DNA of 64,000 bases from Bacteroides zhangwenhongii (GCF_009193325.2 NZ_CP059856.1:3782001-3846000), one strand, 5' to 3'. Numbered from the stretch's first letter, positions 19,961 through 28,056 are shown. Notes: generated from the sequence alone by a model not told the origin. Program-made: numbers and translations.

Positions 19961-21418
19961 TTATACCTTGACACCTTTGGAGTTGCTCTTTTTGCTGCTG
20001 CGGTAATTTTTCTTCTGCGTCGGGGTGGCTTCCTGCTGTCCCTGCTTGAGCGGCTCTTTCACACCTTTGACCGCTTCGACGGTCTTGCCCTCGGAATTGA
20101 CGGCGACCTGGGTACGGCTTTCAACGGCGGGTTTGACCTCCGCTCCCTGCCGTTTCGCACGGTCGGGATTCCAGCGGAAGAAGTCCATCTTGTTACGCTC
20201 GAAGTTGGGCTTGACCCAGGCGTTGAACGGCTCACCCTGCCCGTCCTTGACCATGCCCTTGATGTAGAAAGCCTTGACATCCGCCCGCTTGGAGGGATCA
20301 TTCACCGCTTCCGTCCACTGGTCATAAGCCTCTTTGGGCACGGAGGCTTTGAGGATTGTCCGGTGAATCGTGAGCGTGGGCTGTCGTTCGGAGGCCGTAG
20401 TTTCCTGCCGTCCGTTTTTCTCGGCGGCCTTCTGACGGTAAATCTCCTTGTTCTCCTGGGCGTAGCGGTTGCGATCCAAACCGTCGTAGGTAAAGGAATA
20501 GTTACGTTCGGCCGCGTCGATTTGGATATAGGCATCCCGCTTATAACCCGCGCGGGTGGTATATCCTTCGAGCAACACCTTGCCGCCGCCGTAGAAATCC
20601 ATCTGCTTGCCTTCCGAGAGGTCGGCCTCCTTGATGCGGGCACGTTTTTCGAGTAACGAAACGGGCATGGGTTCCAGCGTGTTCGTCCATTTGTCTATCG
20701 ACACGTAGCAGGGCGTGAGCTTGCCCGGCTCCAGCTCCAGGTCGATCACTTTCCCGGCGTGGCGGGTGTTCATCAGGTTCGTTTTCGCCTCCTCGTCGAG
20801 CAGCACCCCGTGGAAGGGGGCGTCGAGGTCGGGCCGTTCCTGCCAGTAATGCGGCACGACGCGCAGCGAGCCGTCCGCCTGCTCTTCGAGCGACACGCGC
20901 CCTTTGGTGGAAACACGCATCCCGTTCTCCAGTTCGGGGTTCATCTCCACCAGCCCGTTGGATTTATGTCCGTAAGACATGGCTTTCAGGTGCGGCTCGA
21001 TGTCCTCCATGCGGATACCTTTCTTCTCCATATCCGCCAGGTCTATCTTCGTGACGTCCAGCGGCTCGAACTGCCGCTGCTCCTGCGTCTGAAGCCGTTC
21101 GGAGGGGTCGATACGGTAATTTTCCAGAATCTCCGGGTCGAAGTCGATGCGGATAAGTTTGTTCAGGGCATTCTCCGTCATGACGAAGATACCCGTGTGG
21201 ACGGGGTTCTGGGCCTGTTCCATGAACTTTTTGAAGAAGGCTTCGAGGGCTGAATCCTGCGTGTTCACGTTCAGCAGGCTCGCCACATTCTGATCCGTGG
21301 GGTCGGCGGTCTGGATATTGCCGTCCCGATCCACGCCGGTAACGGCTTGCAGTCGTCCGTCGTCGGCATTCTGAACGAGCATGACTTGTTTAGCGTCGTT
21401 CTTTACGTTTTCGTCCAT
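19961..21418 (-). CDS. DUF4099/DUF3945 domain protein
   Basis: A 485-residue ICE backbone protein. The middle part (about residues 105-190) fits DUF4099 ('IDLADMEKKGIRMEDIEPHLKAMSYG'), and repeats of the type 'GKVIDLELEPGKLTPCYVSIDKWTNTLEPM' (about 230-270) and the following 'QMDFYGGGKVLLEGYTTRAGYKRDAYIQIDAAERNYSF' are typical of DUF3945. The C-terminal 100 residues are basic (Lys/Arg-rich, ending KKSNSKGVKV), which suggests nucleic-acid binding. First gene of the operon leading to topB and the methylase-helicase. Function unknown. Confidence 0.85.
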   Translation of the reverse strand: MDENVKNDAKQVMLVQNADDGRLQAVTGVDRDGNIQTADPTDQNVASLLNVNTQDSALEAFFKKFMEQAQNPVHTGIFVMTENALNKLIRIDFDPEILENYRIDPSERLQTQEQRQFEPLDVTKIDLADMEKKGIRMEDIEPHLKAMSYGHKSNGLVEMNPELENGMRVSTKGRVSLEEQADGSLRVVPHYWQERPDLDAPFHGVLLDEEAKTNLMNTRHAGKVIDLELEPGKLTPCYVSIDKWTNTLEPMPVSLLEKRARIKEADLSEGKQMDFYGGGKVLLEGYTTRAGYKRDAYIQIDAAERNYSFTYDGLDRNRYAQENKEIYRQKAAEKNGRQETTASERQPTLTIHRTILKASVPKEAYDQWTEAVNDPSKRADVKAFYIKGMVKDGQGEPFNAWVKPNFERNKMDFFRWNPDRAKRQGAEVKPAVESRTQVAVNSEGKTVEAVKGVKEPLKQGQQEATPTQKKNYRSSKKSNSKGVKV

Positions 21419-21460
21419 AATTACGAGTGTTTTTAGTTAGCACCAATAGCGATGCGGGAA

Positions 21461-21490
21461 CGAAAGTAAGGGGAACCGGCTGAACGTAAA
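21461..21490 (-). promoter_or_regulatory. candidate promoter of the DUF3945-topB operon
   Basis: On the minus strand TACTTTCG (21468-21461) matches the -7 consensus in 7 of 8 positions; a TTTA box (21490-21487) lies 18 bases upstream. The leader would be about 35 bases, ending in the A-rich stretch ACTAAAAACACTCGTAATT before the ATG. Confidence 0.35.
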
Positions 21491-21670
21491 AGAGTTGGAA
21501 AGGCTATGGAAGCATCGGGCACAGAAGTGGCCGCTTGTGGCGCAGGGCAGAGGAAATCGGAGAAACGGAGTGCCGGGAAGGACGGATTTGGCAGAGGGTA
21601 TTTTCGTGGCTCCTCACCTTATTGTCAGGTAGTCGGGATCTATTGTTAAATGTCAATAAAGCGCATGGAT

Positions 21671-21706
21671 AACCCGTGTTTTTTTATAAATTTGCGAAAA
21701 CGGGTT
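21671..21706 (+). promoter_or_regulatory. recombinase promoter inside a 7-bp inverted repeat
   Basis: TAAATTTG (21687-21694) is a perfect -7 element; the -33 region is weak. It is framed by AACCCGT (21671-21677) and ACGGGTT (21700-21706), a perfect inverted repeat with a 22-base centre. This placement suggests that a protein bound to the repeat, perhaps the recombinase itself, represses the promoter. Confidence 0.5.
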
Positions 21707-21730
21707 TCAATATCCGACAAAACGTGAGGC

Positions 21731-22849
21731 ATGGAAATATATACCCCAAAAACCAAGATCAAACTTTCTCCGGTGATAAGAAACGGGAGAGAATTTGTCG
21801 AAGTGACTTTCGGTAATGACAATGACATCCGCTTGTCGCTGTCGAAGGAAGAAAACGTACTGCTTGTCGGCGGCAGGGCTTATCTGCCGGCAGAAGATTT
21901 CGTGCTTGCCGAGTTCTTCGACCGCTATGTGAAAATGGCGTTTATAGACTATTCTGCCATCAAGGAAACCGCCCCCCGTAAAGAGGAAGACAAACGGCCG
22001 CCACTGCCGGAAGGCTATCTGGAAAAACTTCAGCAAGTGCGTTACAGTGACCATACCGTAAGGGTATATACCTCCTATTTCCGCGATTTCCAACAGCATT
22101 TCGAGGGGCGTAAGATTGAAACGGTTACCCCCGGCGAGATAAACGACTACCTGCTGTATCTCATCCACGAGAAAAACATATCCTCCTGCCAGCAAAACCA
22201 GCGTATCAACGCCATCAAGTTCTATTACGAGAAAGTTCTCGGTCAGGAACGGCGGTGTTACAAGGTGAACCGTGCCAAACGGGAGAAGACGCTGCCCGAC
22301 GTGTTGAGCAAGGAGGAAATAAAGAAGATACTCGACGCGACGGTGACAGACCTGCGCTTCTTCTGCATGTTCTCCATACTCTATTCCGCAGGATTGCGCA
22401 TCAGCGAACTGCTGGAACTGAAACCCGGCGACATCAACGAATCCCGCTCCCTGATACGGGTGCGGCAGGGTAAAGGAAAAAAAGACCGCTACACCCTGCT
22501 ATCAAAACCGTTGATGAAAAAGCTGACGGAATATAACAGACTATACAAACCGAAAGTGTGGCTTTTTGAACACAGACCGGGCGAACCTTTCACCGAGAGT
22601 ATCGTGTCGAAACGGCTGAAGGCAGCGGCCCGGGAAGCGGGAATCACGAAACGGATTTATCCGCACCTGCTGCGCCATTCTTTCGCCACCCACTTGCTGG
22701 AGCAAGGAACCGACATCAAGATTGTGAAAGAGCTTATGGGACATAACAACATCAAGACAACGGAAAGGTATGTCCACATAGCCGACACTTTCAAAAGCAA
22801 TATCAAAAGCCCGTTGGACGATCTGTTGATGGAGGAAGACGAGGTCTGA
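21731..22849 (+). CDS. XerD-like tyrosine recombinase of the cassette array
   Basis: A 372-residue site-specific recombinase. Residues 1-90 are an extra N-terminal domain absent from XerD; about 93-175 is the SAM-like core-binding domain; about 188-360 is the catalytic domain with R223 (SAGLRISEL), K248/K250 (GKGKKDR), H312 and R315 (HLLRHSFATHLL), H338 (MGHNN) and the nucleophile Y347 (TTERYVHI). The R-to-H spacing (89) matches XerD (96) and not the integron integrase IntI1 (about 131), so the extra IntI segment is missing. It is the first gene of the array, in the same direction as all cassettes and 12 bases before the first site (S0). By context it excises and inserts the cassettes. Confidence 0.93.
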   Translation: MEIYTPKTKIKLSPVIRNGREFVEVTFGNDNDIRLSLSKEENVLLVGGRAYLPAEDFVLAEFFDRYVKMAFIDYSAIKETAPRKEEDKRPPLPEGYLEKLQQVRYSDHTVRVYTSYFRDFQQHFEGRKIETVTPGEINDYLLYLIHEKNISSCQQNQRINAIKFYYEKVLGQERRCYKVNRAKREKTLPDVLSKEEIKKILDATVTDLRFFCMFSILYSAGLRISELLELKPGDINESRSLIRVRQGKGKKDRYTLLSKPLMKKLTEYNRLYKPKVWLFEHRPGEPFTESIVSKRLKAAAREAGITKRIYPHLLRHSFATHLLEQGTDIKIVKELMGHNNIKTTERYVHIADTFKSNIKSPLDDLLMEEDEV

Positions 22850-22860
22850 TACTTAAAGAA

Positions 22861-22896
22861 AATAACAGCCAAATCGGCTGATAGTATAACGTTATC
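22861..22896 (+). other. S0: first recombination site, attI-like candidate
   Basis: A 36-base site between recombinase and cassette 1: AATAACA left box, a short hairpin AGCC-aaat-CGGCT type, then TATAACG|TTATC. It is shorter than the cassette sites and its last base before the crossover is G instead of A, but the crossover TTATC is shared. The identity between cassettes 1 and 5 starts exactly at 22892, so exchange has occurred here. Its place beside the recombinase is that of attI in integrons. Confidence 0.6.
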
Positions 22897-22920
22897 CGCA
22901 ACTAAAAATCAAAAAGGAAT

Positions 22921-23670
22921 ATGAAAGAATTAGAAAACAACTGGATGAAAAAATGGGAATCGGTAAAAGAAAAAACCGTCTGCCCTGTTGACCTCAATAC
23001 TTATTTTGAGCAAGAAGAAATTGCAGGAAAATCGTTAACGACGATTAATATCGGTTCTTGCGATTTGCCGAGTGGAAATCTTTTGGTACGAGATCCATTG
23101 GTATATCTCCCAAACAGAAACGAACGTCCATATTTTCAGAACGCTCCTGCGGGTAAATATGAAACGGAAATTTGTGTAATCAAATCTGACGACGAGGATT
23201 GCGACCGTTATGCCGCAGTACGTTTGCGCTTCAATGAAAAGCGGGCTGTTCGATTCTATGAAGCATTAGTTGGGAATGAAAACCTTGAAACATTGGAAGA
23301 GGGTGATTACTTTGGATTTTGTGTAGATGCTGGTTTAGGATGTGTATGTGATGAAATTATCCACCGTATTTATTGCGACTGGGATGAACAATGGCGCAAA
23401 GATAATCCCGATGATAATCCTTATGATGGATATTTTGCTGCATTATTCAAAGAAAACTATTATCTCCATCCAGAATATCAACGTGCAGGCGGAGACTGGT
23501 TAAATTGGCAAGTGCCGGGGACGGAGTATCATATTCCCATTTTTCAATCAGGGTTCGGAGATGGTACGTATCCGGTTTATTGGGGCATAGACGAAGGCGG
23601 CGAAATATGTCAGTTGGTAATTCAGTTTATTGATATAGAATTAGCCTATGGCAATGATGAAGAGAATTAA
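22921..23670 (+). CDS. cassette 1: DUF4241 immunity-type protein
   Basis: A 249-residue DUF4241 protein, a family found as immunity proteins in polymorphic-toxin loci. Typical blocks are 'DLPSGNLLVRDPLVYL' (about 49-64) and the ending 'YPVYWGIDEGGEICQLVIQFIDIEL'. Cytosolic, no signal peptide. No toxin gene is adjacent, so it would protect against toxins of other cells. The cassette (22892-23722) is repeated without a visible change as cassette 5; start codon lies behind AAAAAGGAAT. Confidence 0.85.
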   Translation: MKELENNWMKKWESVKEKTVCPVDLNTYFEQEEIAGKSLTTINIGSCDLPSGNLLVRDPLVYLPNRNERPYFQNAPAGKYETEICVIKSDDEDCDRYAAVRLRFNEKRAVRFYEALVGNENLETLEEGDYFGFCVDAGLGCVCDEIIHRIYCDWDEQWRKDNPDDNPYDGYFAALFKENYYLHPEYQRAGGDWLNWQVPGTEYHIPIFQSGFGDGTYPVYWGIDEGGEICQLVIQFIDIELAYGNDEEN

Positions 23671-23676
23671 TGTGCG

Positions 23677-23727
23677 GATAACAAATAAATAAGCAACCCT
23701 AACAGTTGCTATTTACAACCCATTAGC
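23677..23727 (+). repeat. cassette site S1
   Basis: Left box GATAACA, inner stem AAATA-A-GCAAC with GTTGC-TATTT (single unpaired A), core CA|TTAGC. Terminus TGCGGATAA (23673-23681) is the reverse complement of the cassette-1 start TTATCCGCA (22892-22900). Confidence 0.85.
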
Positions 23728-23743
23728 TGCAAATAAAAAAATA

Positions 23744-24637
23744 ATGAGCATGGAACTGATACAAACTTTTAAGAAGTCATATTTTCTAAAGATGTCAGAC
23801 GACAAACATTTGATTGCACAAGTTAATAGTAGTCAGATAAACATCTTTGAAAATGAAACATATCGGCATTTAGCACAGTTCAAAGAAGTAGGCGATGCAT
23901 CTGTTTTCTTTTCAGACGACAGCAACTTGCTCTTGGCTAAAAATAATGACCGCAAACTTGTTGTGTATGATTTAGCAACCATGTCAATCCGTTGCAAACT
24001 TAAACCGAAAATAGGCAGTTCAAATGGTGATGGTGACGCTTGTATTTCACATGATAACAAGTATGTCATTAATTTGGGGTATGATTTTCCATACGGCTAT
24101 ATATCAGTTTATGATATTGAAAACGGAAAGGAAACGAGATTCCGTGAAGATATGAGAGAAGTGTATGAACATATATGTTATATCCCTTCACGCCAATTAT
24201 ACTTCATTGACGGGTTTCGCAGACCGGAAGAAGGGACAAGTGAAAAGAATCGGTACTTCTATCTTTGGTTTGATATGAACAACAGAACATTTGAACAAAC
24301 ATTCTGCGATTTGGACGATGCAAATTTTCTGTATAGTGAATATTTAGAGCAAGTGTTATACTTTGCGAAAGAAGGCAATCTTGCTTTTCGCATTTTGCCC
24401 TTAAATATAGAACTGCCAATTAAACACCAACAAGGCTGTTTGGATATACAACTTTCGCATAACAACAAGATGATTGCCTTATATCAAGAAGATAATCTAA
24501 AACTTTGTACGTTCCCTAATATGGAAATATTGGCTGAATTATCAAATATCGGCTATGGTAATATTTCATTCTCTCCTGATGATAAAGAAATATTGATTGC
24601 AAGTACAATAAAAGGGCTTATTTATAAATTGGAATAA
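23744..24637 (+). CDS. cassette 2: WD40/YVTN-like beta-propeller protein
   Basis: A 297-residue protein with about six repeats of the propeller type, for example 'VFFSDDSNLLLAKNNDRKLVVYDLATM', 'CISHDNKYVINLG...GYISVYDIENGKE' and 'ISFSPDDKEILIASTIKGLIYKLE'. No signal peptide. Propeller proteins can act as binding scaffolds; in this array an immunity role is the simplest reading, but no toxin partner is known. A second ATG two codons downstream is an equally possible start. Confidence 0.75.
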   Translation: MSMELIQTFKKSYFLKMSDDKHLIAQVNSSQINIFENETYRHLAQFKEVGDASVFFSDDSNLLLAKNNDRKLVVYDLATMSIRCKLKPKIGSSNGDGDACISHDNKYVINLGYDFPYGYISVYDIENGKETRFREDMREVYEHICYIPSRQLYFIDGFRRPEEGTSEKNRYFYLWFDMNNRTFEQTFCDLDDANFLYSEYLEQVLYFAKEGNLAFRILPLNIELPIKHQQGCLDIQLSHNNKMIALYQEDNLKLCTFPNMEILAELSNIGYGNISFSPDDKEILIASTIKGLIYKLE

Positions 24638-24642
24638 GTGCA

Positions 24643-24695
24643 GCTAACAAGTGGATCAATCTTCCTTAATGGTCGATTATCCACCGAACATTATT
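24643..24695 (+). repeat. cassette site S2
   Basis: Left box GCTAACA, inner stem GTGGAT-C-AATC with GATT-ATCCAC (unpaired C), core CA|TTATT. Terminus TGCAGCTAA (24639-24647) complements the cassette-2 start TTAGCTGCA (23723-23731). Confidence 0.85.
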
Positions 24696-24706
24696 CGCAA
24701 AAACAA

Positions 24707-25330
24707 ATGGAAGAAAAAAACTATATATCAAACTTTGATTGCTCGCTTTGGCAAATTGATGATTGGGGACTATATACAGCCAAATCTCCTATCTATATCA
24801 ATTCTTTGGGCAGCGATTTTAATGTGTGGTTTGATGTGGACGGCGAGAGTTTTCCTACCGACAAACAGCTTGTTGCATGGGCGGGATTTTGCAATATTAA
24901 TTCAAATGAAATAAAAGAAATGATGATTGACGGTCTTACAAAGTTAGTAGATAAAATGGATGTCTTGCCAAATGATGTAGAGCCGGAATTTGGTCCGATA
25001 TATAGACCTATGGCGATTTCGAGAAATGCCAAACGCTCTATTGAAGCTGTAAGACATAGTAGAAAGACATTAGGTAAAGTGGCAAAATCCACCTTAAAAT
25101 GCAATTCGGTTGTTGTACCGTTACAAGATAAAGCTCCAGTTAGATTTATTGTAATGAACTTTGAAATTGGTCGTCGCCCTTATGAAATGGAAGCTGTTTT
25201 TTGTAATGAAAAGATGCTTATGGTCGGTGAAAACTCTGGCATTTGGACTCGCCTTGAATGGATAAATGAGTTTAATGTTCCAATGTTTAATATTGGAACG
25301 GCATTACATCCATATTGGCGACCCGAATAA
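24707..25330 (+). CDS. cassette 3: unidentified immunity-type protein (DUF6985-like?)
   Basis: A 207-residue cytosolic protein. I choose ATG 24707; a longer reading from GTG 24638 would run through site S2 and does not exist in the second copy (35373). It starts 'MEEKNYISNFDCSLWQIDDWGLYTA' and has a beta-rich N-terminal half followed by a helical middle with 'MMIDGLTKLVDKMDVLPNDVEPEFGP'. It resembles small immunity-type domains, but I cannot fix the family. Duplicated exactly, together with cassette 4, as cassettes 18-19. Confidence 0.75.
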   Translation: MEEKNYISNFDCSLWQIDDWGLYTAKSPIYINSLGSDFNVWFDVDGESFPTDKQLVAWAGFCNINSNEIKEMMIDGLTKLVDKMDVLPNDVEPEFGPIYRPMAISRNAKRSIEAVRHSRKTLGKVAKSTLKCNSVVVPLQDKAPVRFIVMNFEIGRRPYEMEAVFCNEKMLMVGENSGIWTRLEWINEFNVPMFNIGTALHPYWRPE

Positions 25331-25336
25331 TATGCG

Positions 25337-25386
25337 AATAACATGCACCTGTTCCGCCTAACGGCGGCAAGCTGCAAACCATTATC
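25337..25386 (+). repeat. cassette site S3
   Basis: Left box AATAACA, inner hairpin CCGCC-taac-GGCGG, core CA|TTATC. Terminus TGCGAATAA (25333-25341) complements the cassette-3 start TTATTCGCA (24691-24699). Confidence 0.85.
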
Positions 25387-25397
25387 GTCAAAAGAAT

Positions 25398-25985
25398 ATG
25401 GAGAAAGGCATTAGAAAAATTGAGCAGAATGGTGTTCACGTTGCATATCTTACTTGTCCTCAAATCAAATTGAATAAGTATAAAGATGCAACTATGTTAT
25501 CGTTGTGGCATATCAAAGGCGACTCAATGGATTTTATTTTGGATATGCCCGAATTGCAAGATATTAGGATGTATGCGTGTAAATTCAATGACTATACAGC
25601 ATTAAGCAAATTGACACATCTAAGGAAATTATGTATTAATGGTATTGCCACAAAGGAAGAGCAAACTTTTGATTATATAGCCAATCTTTCTTCTTTAGAA
25701 GAACTAATCATTGGTTACATACAACCGTTTATCAAATTCCCCAATTTATCGAACTTACATAGTTTATATAAATTATTTATTTTTGAATGTAAAAATTTAG
25801 TTGATATAAAAAGCATAGCCAATATTCCCAATTTGCGTGTATTTGATTGGTGTTGTTCTCAATTAAAGCCTACTGAATTGGAATTTGTAATGCAAAAAGA
25901 CAGTATTCAAAAAGTTGCTGCTCAATTTGGAGGAAAGAGGTTAAATGAAGAATTTAAATCATTATTAATGAAGTACAATTTATGA
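25398..25985 (+). CDS. cassette 4: leucine-rich-repeat protein
   Basis: A 195-residue protein with four to five LRR units of the form 'L..L..L..L.I.....', seen in 'LSKLTHLRKLCINGI', 'IANLSSLEELIIGYI', 'LSNLHSLYKLFIFEC' and 'IANIPNLRVFDWCC'. No signal peptide, so it acts in the cytosol, presumably as a binding protein. The identical gene is found in cassette 19. Confidence 0.8.
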   Translation: MEKGIRKIEQNGVHVAYLTCPQIKLNKYKDATMLSLWHIKGDSMDFILDMPELQDIRMYACKFNDYTALSKLTHLRKLCINGIATKEEQTFDYIANLSSLEELIIGYIQPFIKFPNLSNLHSLYKLFIFECKNLVDIKSIANIPNLRVFDWCCSQLKPTELEFVMQKDSIQKVAAQFGGKRLNEEFKSLLMKYNL

Positions 25986-25986
25986 C

Positions 25987-26038
25987 GATAACAAGCGGAT
26001 GAATCTCCCTAACGGTCGATTATCTGCCGGACATTATC
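25987..26038 (+). repeat. cassette site S4
   Basis: Left box GATAACA, inner stem GCGGAT-G-AATC with GATT-ATCTGC (unpaired G), core CA|TTATC. Terminus TGACGATAA (25983-25991) complements the cassette-4 start TTATCGTCA (25382-25390). Confidence 0.85.
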
Positions 26039-26062
26039 CGCAACTAAAAATCAAAAAGGAAT

Positions 26063-26812
26063 ATGAAAGAATTAGAAAACAACTGGATGAAAAAATGGGA
26101 ATCGGTAAAAGAAAAAACCGTCTGCCCTGTTGACCTCAATACTTATTTTGAGCAAGAAGAAATTGCAGGAAAATCGTTAACGACGATTAATATCGGTTCT
26201 TGCGATTTGCCGAGTGGAAATCTTTTGGTACGAGATCCATTGGTATATCTCCCAAACAGAAACGAACGTCCATATTTTCAGAACGCTCCTGCGGGTAAAT
26301 ATGAAACGGAAATTTGTGTAATCAAATCTGACGACGAGGATTGCGACCGTTATGCCGCAGTACGTTTGCGCTTCAATGAAAAGCGGGCTGTTCGATTCTA
26401 TGAAGCATTAGTTGGGAATGAAAACCTTGAAACATTGGAAGAGGGTGATTACTTTGGATTTTGTGTAGATGCTGGTTTAGGATGTGTATGTGATGAAATT
26501 ATCCACCGTATTTATTGCGACTGGGATGAACAATGGCGCAAAGATAATCCCGATGATAATCCTTATGATGGATATTTTGCTGCATTATTCAAAGAAAACT
26601 ATTATCTCCATCCAGAATATCAACGTGCAGGCGGAGACTGGTTAAATTGGCAAGTGCCGGGGACGGAGTATCATATTCCCATTTTTCAATCAGGGTTCGG
26701 AGATGGTACGTATCCGGTTTATTGGGGCATAGACGAAGGCGGCGAAATATGTCAGTTGGTAATTCAGTTTATTGATATAGAATTAGCCTATGGCAATGAT
26801 GAAGAGAATTAA
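26063..26812 (+). CDS. cassette 5: second copy of the DUF4241 protein
   Basis: The 249-residue product equals that of cassette 1. The identical stretch is 22892-23727 against 26034-26869, equal in length (836 bases), and the two copies diverge at the base before TTATC on the left and just after TTAGC on the right. This looks like a recent duplication by the recombinase rather than homologous drift. Confidence 0.85.
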   Translation: MKELENNWMKKWESVKEKTVCPVDLNTYFEQEEIAGKSLTTINIGSCDLPSGNLLVRDPLVYLPNRNERPYFQNAPAGKYETEICVIKSDDEDCDRYAAVRLRFNEKRAVRFYEALVGNENLETLEEGDYFGFCVDAGLGCVCDEIIHRIYCDWDEQWRKDNPDDNPYDGYFAALFKENYYLHPEYQRAGGDWLNWQVPGTEYHIPIFQSGFGDGTYPVYWGIDEGGEICQLVIQFIDIELAYGNDEEN

Positions 26813-26818
26813 TGTGCG

Positions 26819-26869
26819 GATAACAAATAAATAAGCAACCCTAACAGTTGCTATTTACAACCCATTAGC
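26819..26869 (+). repeat. cassette site S5
   Basis: Same sequence as S1 up to the core CA|TTAGC. Terminus 26815-26823 complements the cassette-5 start 26034-26042. Confidence 0.85.
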
Positions 26870-26892
26870 ATCGAAGAATAAATTGAAATGTA

Positions 26893-27243
26893 ATGAAAAA
26901 GATATTTAGTACAGCACCAGATGGCAATGATAATGCACAATTTGTAGGAGTAGAATATATAAAATTCTCTATTTCTCAGATTGAAGATGTTTGTGATTGG
27001 ATGAGGAAAAACGATGAAATCGCTCAACCATTATTAGCAAATATAGATTTGTTATTAACTATAACGAGAAAATATTCCGTAGATGCAAATCTATTAATCG
27101 AGAAAGACAAAGTAAAAGAATGAAAAAAAGTTTTCAACGATTGGTTTGAGCGTGTTGGTAATAAAATTCCTGCCAAATTCAGGAACGGTATAAAAGCCAA
27201 TGGTGATGAACTATTTAAAGAGTTAGAACAATATGGGTACTAA
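26893..27243 (+). pseudogene. cassette 6a: broken paralogue of cassette 6b, nonsense mutation
   Basis: The frame opens MKKIFSTAPDGNDNAQFVG and stops at TGA 27121-27123, where the downstream paralogue has Trp (KVQEWKKVFNDWF). Behind the stop the same frame continues with KKVFNDWFERVGNKIP...ELEQYGY to TAA at 27241-27243, so one TGG-to-TGA change has cut a gene of about 116 codons. After it, a short frame MGTNDFRKYNLDV resembles the start of cassette 6c. The whole is a decayed tandem copy of the following pair with no recombination site between. Confidence 0.85.
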
Positions 27244-27291
27244 TGATTTTAGAAAGTATAATCTGGATGTAAAACTTAAAACAAATAAAAA

Positions 27292-27639
27292 ATGAAAATA
27301 TTTAGTACTGCACCCGATGGTAATGAAATGGCTGATATGGCAAATGCACGCTACTTTAATTTGGCTATAAAACAAATTGAAGAAAATGCAGAATGGTTGA
27401 AAACAGCCAACAAACCAACACAAGCTCTTTTAGCACATATTGAAATACTAATTATGCTTGCAAAAAGATTTCCAATTGATGCAAATTTGAGTATCAAAAA
27501 AGAGAAAGTTCAGGAATGGAAGAAAGTTTTCAACGATTGGTTTGAACGCTGCGGCAATAAAATTCCTGTCAAATTCAGAGAGGGTATTAAAGCAAATGGA
27601 GATGAACTTTTTAAAGAATTAGAACAATATGGACACTAA
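27292..27639 (+). CDS. cassette 6b: small helical immunity-type protein
   Basis: A 115-residue, mostly helical cytosolic protein, paralogue of the broken gene just upstream (shared starts K-IFSTAPDGN and ends KANGDELFKELEQYG). The gene overlaps the Imm51 gene by 11 bases, which indicates translational coupling; the pair may be a two-part immunity or two immunities travelling together. No family recognised. Confidence 0.7.
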   Translation: MKIFSTAPDGNEMADMANARYFNLAIKQIEENAEWLKTANKPTQALLAHIEILIMLAKRFPIDANLSIKKEKVQEWKKVFNDWFERCGNKIPVKFREGIKANGDELFKELEQYGH

Positions 27640-27982
27640 TAATTTTGAACAAAAAATAATTCAACCTTTCTTTTGGGTCGAGCATGGATCGACATATTCA
27701 GTATGTCTGAATGTTGGAGAATACAAAGCTGAAATCTTCGAAGCAAGAGAGGACGAGGGCTTTGAGGGGAACGGCTATGACTGGGAGTCCTTAGCTCGTG
27801 TCTTTGTGGAAGAACAAGTACCAGAATTATCGGATAAAATTGATTTTGATTCTGAAGGTAGTATGTTTTGTGCCTACTCAAAAGATAAAGAGGCATTGAA
27901 AAGCTTTATTCTACAATTCAAGGAAGCGTGTGAAAACCATGTATTGATTATGGATTTGTTTTCTCGTGCTGAACTTGATTAA
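27629..27982 (+). CDS. cassette 6c: Imm51-family immunity protein
   Basis: A 117-residue protein matching immunity protein 51: 'FFWVEHGSTYSVCLNVGEYKAEIFEAREDEGFEGNGYDWESLARVFVEE' is the hallmark segment (the E-G-F-E-G-N-G-Y-D-W motif near residues 43-52). Imm51 proteins neutralise nuclease-type polymorphic toxins in known loci. No toxin is encoded nearby. Starts inside the end of the upstream gene. Confidence 0.8.
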   Translation: MDTNNFEQKIIQPFFWVEHGSTYSVCLNVGEYKAEIFEAREDEGFEGNGYDWESLARVFVEEQVPELSDKIDFDSEGSMFCAYSKDKEALKSFILQFKEACENHVLIMDLFSRAELD

Positions 27983-27990
27983 GAAACGAT

Positions 27991-28040
27991 GCTAACAAAC
28001 ACCTGTGCCGCCTAATGGCGGCAAGCTGCAAACCATTAGT
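27991..28040 (+). repeat. cassette site S6
   Basis: Left box GCTAACA, inner hairpin GCCGCC-taat-GGCGGC, core CA|TTAGT. Terminus CGATGCTAA (27987-27995) complements the start TTAGCATCG (26865-26873), proving that 6a, 6b and 6c form one cassette. Confidence 0.85.
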
Positions 28041-28056
28041 GTCATATAAAATTATA

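Larger units (their letters stand above)
21419..21730. other. divergent intergenic region at the left border of the cassette platform
   Basis: 312 bases between the ICE backbone operon (minus) and the recombinase gene (plus). It holds a candidate promoter for each direction (21461-21490 minus, 21687-21694 plus). The part 21495-21630 is GC-rich like the backbone and shows no gene; the left edge of the inserted platform is probably here. Confidence 0.55.

Noticed and set aside
21731..22849. Classical integron integrase (IntI)
   Set aside because: Catalytic spacing R223-H312 is too short and the IntI-specific insertion is missing.
24638..24706. N-terminal extension of the cassette-3 gene (also at 28015, 29244, 36665, 37950 and 39746)
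   Set aside because: These extensions are translated recombination sites. They lack a ribosome-binding site, and for cassette 3 the extension is absent in the second copy.
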